DNA from: Janthinobacterium sp.
GTDB taxonomy: Bacteria > Pseudomonadota > Gammaproteobacteria > Burkholderiales > Burkholderiaceae_D
Length of the DNA: 64,000 bases
Direction of reading: 5' to 3'
Assembly (NCBI RefSeq): GCF_009923995.1
Contig: NZ_RFSK01000018.1
Location: forward strand, 30,337-94,336
Shown here: one piece after another, positions 9,869 through 18,107 of the stretch
How the letters are laid out: each line of letters starts with the position of its first letter
Position numbering within the stretch: position 1 is the stretch's first letter
The notes under the pieces: generated by a model
Databases searched by the model: none
Told to the model about the DNA's origin: nothing
The model's input: the letters and a program-made list of their open reading frames with translations, nothing else
Position numbers and translations under genes: made by a program

Positions 9869-10413
9869 GCCGCATCGAATTCATGCCCGCCAGCGCGGAG
9901 CAGGCTTTTTCCGGCTGGCGCCTGGTCCTGTGCCTGACCGGAGCCCTGTTCCTGCTGCCGGCCTCCCTGTTCTGGCTCGTACAGGCGCAGGAGGTGCGGC
10001 GCCTGGAAGCACAACTGGCGCAGCTGCAGCCCGCCAAGCCCGTGCGCGCGCCGCTGTCCGCCAGCCAGCAGCGCGAGCGCGACATCGAACTGAAACAGGT
10101 GGCCCTCGCCGTGCGGCAGCTCAACCTGCCCGTCACACGCCTGATCAAGACGGTGCAGGCGCCACGCGACGTGCGCGTCGCCCTCCTGGGGCTGGACCTG
10201 AATGCGCAGCAGGGCCAGGATGGCGCCAGCGCCCTGAAAATTGCTGCCGAAGCGGAAACGCCGCAGGACATGCTCAACTACCTGGCCTTCCTGAACCAGC
10301 AGCCCATGTTCAGCTCCGTGTACCTGCTCAAGCACGAGATGAGCGGCAGCGCGGACGCCAGCGCCCCTCAACATCCCTACCGTTTTCAGCTGGAGGCACA
10401 ATGGCGGCAATAA
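9859..10413 (+). CDS. PilN/GspL-C-like inner-membrane assembly protein
   Basis: 184 aa with a single N-terminal TM (LVLCLTGALFLLPASLFWLV) and a coiled segment; operon context. Confidence 0.65.
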   Translation: MGLSRIEFMPASAEQAFSGWRLVLCLTGALFLLPASLFWLVQAQEVRRLEAQLAQLQPAKPVRAPLSASQQRERDIELKQVALAVRQLNLPVTRLIKTVQAPRDVRVALLGLDLNAQQGQDGASALKIAAEAETPQDMLNYLAFLNQQPMFSSVYLLKHEMSGSADASAPQHPYRFQLEAQWRQ

Positions 10414-11021
10414 AACCCGTGCTGACGGTCCGCACGCAGCCTGCACGCCCGCGCCTGCAACTGCGCCTGCCGCCGCGCCTGCAGTGGGAAGCGCAGCACC
10501 TGTGGCGTACCCTGGGCTGGCCCTGCGCCATCGGCGCGGCCTGCCTGGCGCTGGCCGCCGTCGCCGTACAGCAGGGCAAGGCGCTGGCGGCGCGCCAGCA
10601 GCATCTGGCGACGCAACTGGCGGTGGCGGCAAGACAGTCGGCGCTGCCGCCGACACCCGCCACGCTCGATACGGAAGCCGACAGCCTGGCCGCCTTCCAC
10701 GCCTACCTGCCCGCACATGACAGCATTCCCGAGCAACTGAAAACCTTGCTGGAAGTGGCGCAAAAGAATGGCGTCACCCTGGCCAAGGCCGACTACAAGC
10801 CGCAGGAGGACGGCAACACGGCCTTCTTGCGCTATCAGGTCACCCTTCCCGTGAAGGCCGAATACGCGCAGCTGCAAGCCTTTATCGTCGACGCCCTGCA
10901 GGAACTGCCCACGCTGACGCTCGACTCCGTGCTGTTCAAGCGCGAGCAGATCGAGGCAGGCGAGATCGACGCACGCATCCAGTTCGTCCTGCTGGTGAAA
11001 AAGCCGGAGGTGCGTTCATGA
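10401..11021 (+). CDS. PilO/GspM-like inner-membrane assembly protein
   Basis: 206 aa from the ATG at 10401 (MAAIKPVLTVRTQPARP...); TM plus a YAQLQAFIVDALQELPTLTLDSVLFKRE fold typical of PilO/GspM. Confidence 0.65.
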   Translation: MAAIKPVLTVRTQPARPRLQLRLPPRLQWEAQHLWRTLGWPCAIGAACLALAAVAVQQGKALAARQQHLATQLAVAARQSALPPTPATLDTEADSLAAFHAYLPAHDSIPEQLKTLLEVAQKNGVTLAKADYKPQEDGNTAFLRYQVTLPVKAEYAQLQAFIVDALQELPTLTLDSVLFKREQIEAGEIDARIQFVLLVKKPEVRS

Positions 11022-11557
11022 AAAAAGCCGTACTGGGGGCGGCCGCCGTGGCGACCCTGCTGGCCGCGATCTTCGCGCCCGAGGACGAAGGCAGCATCGT
11101 CGGGCCGGCCACGGCCACGCCGCGCCAGGTGGAGCGCGTGCCGGCACCAGCCATCGTCACGGCGGCCAGTACCGCGCCCGCCCGTTCCGCGCTGGCCATC
11201 GAGCCGCGCCGGGCACTCGACGATGACGAAGCTGCCACCTTGTTCGCCAAGCAAAGCTGGCAGCCGGAGACGCCGAAAAAAATCATGCTCGACCAGCAGG
11301 CGGCCCAGGCCACGCGCACCGTCGCCGCCATCGACCCGAATGCGCCGCCTCCGATGCCATTCCAGTTCCTTGGCCGCTTCGTCGACGAAGGCAAGGCCGC
11401 CTACTTCCTGCAAGCAGGCGAACGCAACGTGGTGGCGCGGCCCGGCGACACCCTGGAAGAACGCTACCGCTTCGACGGCGTGGTGCAGGGTTCCCTGCAA
11501 TTTACCTATCTGCCGCTCAACCTGAAACAGACACTCGCCGTAGGGGACCTCAATTGA
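11018..11557 (+). CDS. PilP/GspC-like protein of the secretion operon
   Basis: 179 aa; N-terminal hydrophobic segment; C-terminal PPPMPFQFLGRFVDEGKAAYFLQAGERNVVARPGDTLEERYRFDGV resembles an HR/PilP-type domain. Confidence 0.6.
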   Translation: MKKAVLGAAAVATLLAAIFAPEDEGSIVGPATATPRQVERVPAPAIVTAASTAPARSALAIEPRRALDDDEAATLFAKQSWQPETPKKIMLDQQAAQATRTVAAIDPNAPPPMPFQFLGRFVDEGKAAYFLQAGERNVVARPGDTLEERYRFDGVVQGSLQFTYLPLNLKQTLAVGDLN

Positions 11558-13455
11558 AACGACGCGCACCACGTACGATCTTCACCCTGCTGCCCATGCT
11601 GTCCCTGCTGGCTGGCTGCGCCGGCAACCAGGCCTACAACGATGGCCAGGCTATGCTGGGCGCGGGCCACACGCAGCAAGGGCTGGCCCTGCTGGAACAG
11701 GCGGCACAAGCCGAACCGACGAATGCGAAGTACCGCATCGCCGTCACGAACGGCAGGATGCGCGCCCTGAACAAGCTGAATGGCGCTGCGGAAGCGCTGC
11801 GCCAGCAAGGTAATTTACCCGAAGCGCAAGCGCTGTACCGCCAGGCGCTGGCCCTGGACGCCAGCGACGACGTGGCGCAGCGGGGCCTGGCCAGCGTGGC
11901 GCAGGACGAGCGCCACCGCAAGCTGGTGCAGGAAGCACAGGCCAGCTATCAGCGCGGCGGCGACGCGAATGTAGCGCAGGCGCAGGAAGCCTTGCGCCAG
12001 GTGCTGCAGGAGCGTCCCGCTCAGCGCGACGCGCTGGCCCTGAAAAGCCGCATCGGCGACGAACAGGCCAAAGCCCGCCCGGCCGGCGGCAAGCTGGCCG
12101 CCGCCTACCGCAAACCCGTGACCCTCGAATTTCGCGACGCGCCCCTGCGCTCCGTGTTCGATTTTCTCGGCAAGGTCTCCGGCCTGAACTTCGTCTTCGA
12201 CAAGGAAGTCGATCCCGCCCTGCGCGCCACGATCTCCGTGCGCGACACCAGCATCGAGGAAGCCATCGCCATGCTGCTGGGCGCGAACCAGCTGGAACAG
12301 AGCGTCACCAGCGACAAGTCCATCACGATTTACCCGAACACGCCGCAAAAGGTGAAGGATTACCAGCAGCTGGTGGTGCGCACCTTCTTCCTCGCCAATG
12401 CGGACGTCAAGACGGTGGCGTTTTCCATCAAGACCCTGCTCAAGGCCAAGGATGTCGTCACCGACGAACGCCTGGGCATCATCATGCTGCGCGATACGCC
12501 GGAAATGGTGCGCATGGCCGAGCGCATCATCAACGTACAGGACCTGGCCGACCCGGAAGTGATGCTGGAGGTGGAAGTACTGGAAGTCAAGCGCACGCGC
12601 CTGATGGAGCTGGGCATCCGCTGGCCGGACCAGGCCAGCCTGACCCTGGCGGGCAGCGGCACGGGCCTGGGCGGCCTGAAAGTGGCCGACCTGCGCCGCA
12701 TCAACGGCGAGAATATCAACCTGGGCATCGGCGGCGTCACCCTGAACGCCAACAAGACCGACAGCGACAGCAACATCCTCGCCAACCCGCGCATCCGCGT
12801 GCGCAACAAGGAAAAGGCCAAGATTCTCATCGGCGACCGCGTGCCCGTGATTACCGTCACGACGAACAACGGCGTCAGTTCCGACAGCGTCAATTACATC
12901 GACGTGGGCCTGAAGCTCGACGTCGAGCCGAACGTGTATCTTGATGACGAAGTGGCCATCAAGATCAACCTGGAAGTATCGAACGTCGTCAAGGAAGTCA
13001 TCAGCAAGACGGGCACGCAAGCGTACCAGATCGGTACGCGCAGCGCCTCCACGGTGCTGCGGCTGAAGGATGGCGAGACGCAGGTGCTGGCGGGCCTGAT
13101 CAGCGACGAAGACCGGGGCACGGCCAACAAGGTGCCCGGCGTGGGCGAACTGCCCGTGCTGAACCGCCTGTTCGGCAGCCAGAAGGATGACGCCATGCGC
13201 AGCGAGATCGTGCTGTCGATCACACCGCGCCTGCTGCGCAGCATCCGCCGCCCGGACCTGATGACGGCCGAATTCAATTCCGGCACCGAGGCCTCCGTAG
13301 GCGGACGCGCCAGCGTGGGCGGCAGCCCGGATTCCGTCGCCGCACCCGAACAGGCCGCGCCGCGCGCCGGTTCGCCCATGACGGGCGGCGACGAGGCGCC
13401 TGCCGGCGACAAGTCTGCCGCTACGCCCGCCGCCACCGTCAAGGGCGGCCAGTGA
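11554..13455 (+). CDS. GspD/MshL-type secretin with lipobox and N-terminal TPR-like region
   Basis: 633 aa; LSLLAGC lipobox; TPR-like repeats; secretin signature VPGVGELPVLNRLFGSQ...EIVLSITPRLL. Confidence 0.92.
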   Translation: MKRRAPRTIFTLLPMLSLLAGCAGNQAYNDGQAMLGAGHTQQGLALLEQAAQAEPTNAKYRIAVTNGRMRALNKLNGAAEALRQQGNLPEAQALYRQALALDASDDVAQRGLASVAQDERHRKLVQEAQASYQRGGDANVAQAQEALRQVLQERPAQRDALALKSRIGDEQAKARPAGGKLAAAYRKPVTLEFRDAPLRSVFDFLGKVSGLNFVFDKEVDPALRATISVRDTSIEEAIAMLLGANQLEQSVTSDKSITIYPNTPQKVKDYQQLVVRTFFLANADVKTVAFSIKTLLKAKDVVTDERLGIIMLRDTPEMVRMAERIINVQDLADPEVMLEVEVLEVKRTRLMELGIRWPDQASLTLAGSGTGLGGLKVADLRRINGENINLGIGGVTLNANKTDSDSNILANPRIRVRNKEKAKILIGDRVPVITVTTNNGVSSDSVNYIDVGLKLDVEPNVYLDDEVAIKINLEVSNVVKEVISKTGTQAYQIGTRSASTVLRLKDGETQVLAGLISDEDRGTANKVPGVGELPVLNRLFGSQKDDAMRSEIVLSITPRLLRSIRRPDLMTAEFNSGTEASVGGRASVGGSPDSVAAPEQAAPRAGSPMTGGDEAPAGDKSAATPAATVKGGQ

Positions 13456-13934
13456 GCTGGCCCATGAAGCCGCGCGGCTTTACCTTCATCGAGCTGATGA
13501 TCACCCTGGCGATCATGGCGACCTTGGCCACGGTCGCCGTGCCGATGGCGCAGGTGGCGCAGCAAAGGGCGAAGGAACACGAATTGCGCAGTGCCCTGAT
13601 CGAGATCCGCGAGGCCATCGATGCCTACAAACGCGCTTCCGACAATGGCCGCATCAAGCTGTCGCTGGGCGCTTCCGGCTATCCGAAGAAGCTCGATGAA
13701 CTGGTCGAGGGTGTGCCCGACCAGCGCAGCCCCTCGAAGCAGAACATGTATTTTCTGCGCCGCCTGCCGCGCGATCCGTTCCAGCCACGGGAAGAAGGCA
13801 GCGCAGCCGACAGCTGGAACAAGCGCGCCTATGCCTCGCCGCCCGACAATCCCAGCGAAGGCGAAGACGTGTTCGACGTCGCCTCGCGCTCGACCAAGGC
13901 GGGCCTGAACGGCGTGCCGCTCAATCAATGGTGA
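13452..13934 (+). CDS. GspG-like pseudopilin 1
   Basis: Prepilin motif PRGFTFIELMITLAIMATLATVAVP. Start could be GTG 13452 or ATG 13464. Confidence 0.88.
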   Translation: MSWPMKPRGFTFIELMITLAIMATLATVAVPMAQVAQQRAKEHELRSALIEIREAIDAYKRASDNGRIKLSLGASGYPKKLDELVEGVPDQRSPSKQNMYFLRRLPRDPFQPREEGSAADSWNKRAYASPPDNPSEGEDVFDVASRSTKAGLNGVPLNQW

Positions 13935-14323
13935 CCGACATGTCCTACCCGTACTTGCGGCGTGGCTTTACCCTGGTCGAACTGCTGGTGGTGCTGGCCA
14001 TCATTTCGCTGCTGCTGACGATCGCCATTCCCCGCTATTTCGGTTCGGTGGAAAAGTCGAAGGAGGTCGCCCTGAAGGAAAACCTGCAGGTGCTCAGGAG
14101 CGGCCTGGATAAATACTATGCCGACAAGGGCGAGTATCCGGCCGCGCTGGCCGACCTGGTCACCCACCATTATTTCCGCAGCGTGCCCATGGACCCCGTC
14201 ACGGAGTCGTCCGCCACGTGGCAGCTGGTGCCGTCGCCGAATGGCGAAATCGGCGGCGTGGCCGACGTGCGCAGCGGCGCCAAGGGCAAGACGCGCGAGG
14301 GCATCCCGTTTGAACAGCTCTAG
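13928..14323 (+). CDS. GspG-like pseudopilin 2
   Basis: Prepilin motif RRGFTLVELLVVLAIISLLLTIAIPRYF. Start could be 13928 or 13940. Confidence 0.9.
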   Translation: MVTDMSYPYLRRGFTLVELLVVLAIISLLLTIAIPRYFGSVEKSKEVALKENLQVLRSGLDKYYADKGEYPAALADLVTHHYFRSVPMDPVTESSATWQLVPSPNGEIGGVADVRSGAKGKTREGIPFEQL

Positions 14324-14846
14324 TTTTCGACGCCGTGCGCGGGGATTTGCATACGTCTGGACCCTGCTGCTGGTGGCCTTCATGGGCGTGGGCCTGGTCG
14401 TGGCCAGCGAACTGCTAGCCACGGCCGCGCGGCGCGACAGGGAGCGCGAGCTGCTGTTCATCGGCCATGAATTCCGCAATGCGCTGGGGCGCTACTATGA
14501 CAGCACGCCAGCCGACGGCCGCCCGCGCTACCCGCTGACCCTGCAGGAACTGCTGAAAGATCCGCGCTTCGCCAACGCCCGGCGCCATCTGCGCCGCGTG
14601 TATGCGGACCCCGTCACGGGCAAGGCGGAATGGGGACTGCTGCGCCAGGAAGGACGCATCGTCGGCATCCATTCCCTGTCGCCGCAGCTGCCCATCAAGC
14701 AGGACAACTTCCTTGATGAAGACGCCAGCCTGCGCCGCAAACAGCGCTACGCGGACTGGCAGTTCACCTATCCGCACGACCTGGTGCTGGCCCCGCCCGA
14801 TGCCGCTGGCGGGGTGCCCGGCCTCAAGCCGAAAGGCGCAAACTGA
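14310..14846 (+). CDS. Minor pseudopilin-like protein without Glu+5
   Basis: Likely TTG start at 14310 overlapping the previous gene; N-terminus LNSSSFRRRARGFAYVWTLLLVAFMGVGLVVASELL. Confidence 0.7.
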   Translation: MNSSSFRRRARGFAYVWTLLLVAFMGVGLVVASELLATAARRDRERELLFIGHEFRNALGRYYDSTPADGRPRYPLTLQELLKDPRFANARRHLRRVYADPVTGKAEWGLLRQEGRIVGIHSLSPQLPIKQDNFLDEDASLRRKQRYADWQFTYPHDLVLAPPDAAGGVPGLKPKGAN

Positions 14847-14902
14847 TATCATGCGGCTTTCCGCAACACGCATCGGCATCACGCATCGAACAAGGAGCAG
14901 GC

Positions 14903-16126
14903 ATGAGCATAGGTGGCACTTCCATCGAACAGGCATTGGCATCGCTGTCGGACATGACGTCCGGCATGGTCGCCATCGGCAAGGACGAACACGCGCAGCG
15001 CATCGCCAAGGCGCAGGCATTCATGCGCCAGCAGGGCATCGCCGCGATCTATCTGAACGCGGGATCCAACCTCACCTATTTCACGGGCACCAAATGGTAT
15101 GCCAGCGAACGCATGGTGGGCGCCATCCTGCCGGCCAGCGGAGATATCGAATATATCGCGCCCGCCTTCGAGGAAAGCACCCTCACGGGTTTCATGCTTA
15201 TCGAAGGCAAGGTCAATTGCTGGGAGGAGCATGAAAGCCCGTATCAGCTGTTCGTCGACGTGCTGGCGCGCATGGGAATCGCCCAGGATGCCGCCGCGCC
15301 GCCGCGCGTGGGCATCTGCGAAAGCGCCGCCTTCTTCATCTACGACGGCATCCGGCCGCTGGCGCCAGGCTATATGCTGGAAAACGCCCGCGCCGTCACG
15401 GCGTACTGCCGCAGCCGCAAGTCCGCGGCGGAAATCGCCCTGATGCAGCGCGTGATGGACATGACCCTGGCCGTGCACGTGGCTACGGCCAGCATGCTAT
15501 ATGAAGGCATCACGACGGTGGAAGTGGAAGAATTCATCCAGCGCGCGCACCGCAAGGTGGGCGCGCCGCGCTCGTATTTCTGCATCGTGCTGTTCGGCGA
15601 AGCGACGGCCTATCCGCACGGCGTCAACTACGTGCAGACCCTGAAGGCGGGTGATACGGTGCTGATCGACACGGGCTGCCAGGTAATGAACTACATTTCC
15701 GACATCACGCGCACCTATGTGTTTGGCGACATCAGCGAGCGCCAGCGCTCCGTGTGGAACAGCGAAAAGGCGGCGCAGGCCGCGGCGTTTGCCGCCGCCC
15801 GGCTGGGCGTGCCCTGCGGCGACGTGGACCGCGCCGCCCGCGTCTCTTTGGCGTCGGACGGCTTCGGCCCCGGCTACAAGCTGCCCGGCCTGCCGCACCG
15901 TACGGGCCACGGCATCGGCCTCGATATCCACGAATGGCCTTACCTGGTCGGCAATGACACCACGCCGCTGGACGTGGGCATGTGCTTCTCGAACGAGCCG
16001 ATGATCTGCATCCCCGGCGAATTCGGCATCCGCCACGAAGACCATTTCTACATGACGGAAAACGGCCCGCGCTGGTTCACCGAACCGGCGCACAGCATCG
16101 ACGACCCGTTCGGCTTGCAGGCTTAA
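14903..16126 (+). CDS. M24 family metallopeptidase (Xaa-Pro aminopeptidase/creatinase fold)
   Basis: 407 aa; IDTGCQVMNYISDITRTYVFGD...GLPHRTGHGIGLDIHEWPYL...FSNEPMICIPGEFGIRHEDHF. Confidence 0.93.
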   Translation: MSIGGTSIEQALASLSDMTSGMVAIGKDEHAQRIAKAQAFMRQQGIAAIYLNAGSNLTYFTGTKWYASERMVGAILPASGDIEYIAPAFEESTLTGFMLIEGKVNCWEEHESPYQLFVDVLARMGIAQDAAAPPRVGICESAAFFIYDGIRPLAPGYMLENARAVTAYCRSRKSAAEIALMQRVMDMTLAVHVATASMLYEGITTVEVEEFIQRAHRKVGAPRSYFCIVLFGEATAYPHGVNYVQTLKAGDTVLIDTGCQVMNYISDITRTYVFGDISERQRSVWNSEKAAQAAAFAAARLGVPCGDVDRAARVSLASDGFGPGYKLPGLPHRTGHGIGLDIHEWPYLVGNDTTPLDVGMCFSNEPMICIPGEFGIRHEDHFYMTENGPRWFTEPAHSIDDPFGLQA

Positions 16127-16307
16127 GCGGCCTGCGCCAACGCCAGCCGCCGCACCGCCGGCGCGCTGGTGATCGCTGGCGCACCGGCCGGCGCCAGCTT
16201 GAACACGGCCAGCGCCGTGCCCAGCTGCACGGCCTGTTCCTGCAGCGATTCGGCCGCCGCGACGCTTCTGCCACCAGGGCCGAATTCTGCTGCGTCATCT
16301 GGTCCAT
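16127..16307 (-). pseudogene. C-terminal remnant of a methyl-accepting chemotaxis protein, frameshifted
   Basis: Two minus frames join as MDQMTQQNSALVAEA / SVAAAESLQEQAVQLGTALAVFKLA..., matching the MCP C-terminus (compare [17 protein letters not shown]...[17 protein letters not shown] of the intact MCP at 53.8 kb). Frame change near 16263-16266; the upstream MCP body is absent. Confidence 0.8.
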
Positions 16308-16550
16308 GTGGCATGTGACCAGCGAGCAAAACCATGCTACAGAGAAAAGACTTTGCTTTGGAAAGTTTTCTGCTGGCAATGCGCTATTTCACCGATTTTC
16401 AAGGAAAAAGCACGCGTTTTAGAAGTTTTTTTCTAAAACAGCACCTCATGCAAAACCACACTTTTGCCTATATTTTTCATACACGTATGGATGATTCAGC
16501 CAGCAAGAAACCTTGGCATCCTGCCCGGCGCGCCAGGGTTTCTTAATCCT

Positions 16551-18026
16551 TCAAGCGCACGCTGGCGGTGCCGGCAAGGGACCGAACAGCGCCTCCAGCG
16601 ACAGACCGATGGCCAGCAAGCGACTGTCGCTGCCCAGCGGTCCGTCGATCTCCATCCCCACCGGCAAGCCCTCTGCCGTGATGCCAGCCGGCAAGGACAA
16701 GCCGGGTATGCCCGCGTTGCTGGCCGGGTCCGTATTGCGGATCAGGGTGGTGAACGCATCGCCCGCGGCGCCGCCGTCCACCGCGATGGTGGACGAGCCA
16801 TGTACGCCATCGATGGCTACGGCGCACACGGGCGTGGTGGGGAAAAAGATCGCGTCCAGGCGGTGCCGCGCAAAATAGTCGCGGTACAAGGCCTGCAAGC
16901 GGGGCCGCTGCACCAGCAGGGCGTCGGGGTACGCCGCGCCAAACGCATCGCCCAGGATGGCGCCAAACGCATGCTGCACGTCGGGGCTGGCCACCTGCGC
17001 GGCGATGTCGTCCAGCGTGAGTGGCGCGCCGCCCGCGGCCAGGTAGGCGGGAATCGCCTGGCGCGGCTCGTGCAGCGCCAGCGGGAACGACACCTTGCCG
17101 TTCGCCTCCATCACGTCCTGCATGCCGAGTTCGACCAGCACCACGCCCGCCTGCGACAGGGTTTCCCTGGCTTGCGCCATGACGGCCGCCACGTCGGCGT
17201 CCAGCGGCTGCCAGAAAGCGGCCGGCACGCCAAAGCGCAGGCCGGCCAGCGGCTCCGGCGAGGGCACGCTCCGGCCGGACAGCACGCTGTCGAGCAGGGC
17301 CACGTCGGCCACCGTGCGCGCCATGGGGCCCAGCGTATCGCGCGTGTGGCTGATCGGCACCGTGCCGCTGGAATCGTAGCACCGCTCGGCGCCGCCGTCG
17401 CCCACGGACGGGCGCAGGCCGACGATGCCGCACAGGGCGGCCGGCACGCGCGTGGAGCCGCCCGTATCCGTGCCCAGGCCTGCCGGCGCGATGCGCGCGG
17501 CGATCGCCGCCGCCGTGCCGCCGGAAGAACCGCCCGGAATGCGCGCGCTGTCATACGGATTTTTGACATGTCCGGCAAAACTGGAAAAATTCGTGCTGGT
17601 GGCGCCAAACGCCAGCTCGTGCAGGTTCGCCTTGCCCAGCACGATGGCGCCCGCGTCCAGCAAGCGCTGCACGCCGGGCGCATTCGCCGACGGATACCAG
17701 TCGCGCAGGGCCGGCGTGCCGGCGGTCGTCGGCATGCCATGCGTGTCGATATTGTCTTTGACAACGATGGGCAAGCCCGCCAGCGGCGGCAAAGGCTGGC
17801 CCGCCGCGCGCGCCGCATCGACACGCATGGCGGCGGCCAGCGCGGCATCCGCATTGACCGTGATCAGGCTGTTCAAGCCCGCTTGCGCGCGCGCCTGCGC
17901 CAGCAAGGTACGCATGTAGTCGGCCGCACCCAGGCTGCCGTTGGCGATGGCGGCCACGGCATCGCTGGCGCTCAGGGCCAGCTGCGCCTGCGCGGCGATG
18001 GAAGCTTGATCGTCTGCCTTGTTCAT
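16551..18026 (-). CDS. Amidase signature family protein (indoleacetamide-hydrolase-like)
   Basis: 491 aa; amidase signature GGSSGGTAAAIAARIAPAGLGTDTGGSTRVPAALCGIVGLRPS; VKDNIDTHGMPTTAGTPAL. Confidence 0.9.
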   Translation of the reverse strand: MNKADDQASIAAQAQLALSASDAVAAIANGSLGAADYMRTLLAQARAQAGLNSLITVNADAALAAAMRVDAARAAGQPLPPLAGLPIVVKDNIDTHGMPTTAGTPALRDWYPSANAPGVQRLLDAGAIVLGKANLHELAFGATSTNFSSFAGHVKNPYDSARIPGGSSGGTAAAIAARIAPAGLGTDTGGSTRVPAALCGIVGLRPSVGDGGAERCYDSSGTVPISHTRDTLGPMARTVADVALLDSVLSGRSVPSPEPLAGLRFGVPAAFWQPLDADVAAVMAQARETLSQAGVVLVELGMQDVMEANGKVSFPLALHEPRQAIPAYLAAGGAPLTLDDIAAQVASPDVQHAFGAILGDAFGAAYPDALLVQRPRLQALYRDYFARHRLDAIFFPTTPVCAVAIDGVHGSSTIAVDGGAAGDAFTTLIRNTDPASNAGIPGLSLPAGITAEGLPVGMEIDGPLGSDSRLLAIGLSLEALFGPLPAPPACA

Positions 18027-18107
18027 TACATCTCTCCCTTAAAAAAAAGGCGCCGCCCACGCGCACATCGCAGGCGGCGCCGGTCAAGCCTGTCCTGCCA
18101 ATGTGCC

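Noticed and set aside
16505-16544. Inverted repeat AAGAAACC...GGTTTCTT downstream of the amidase as a terminator
   Set aside because: Long 20+ nt loop and no T tract; insufficient to call a terminator.
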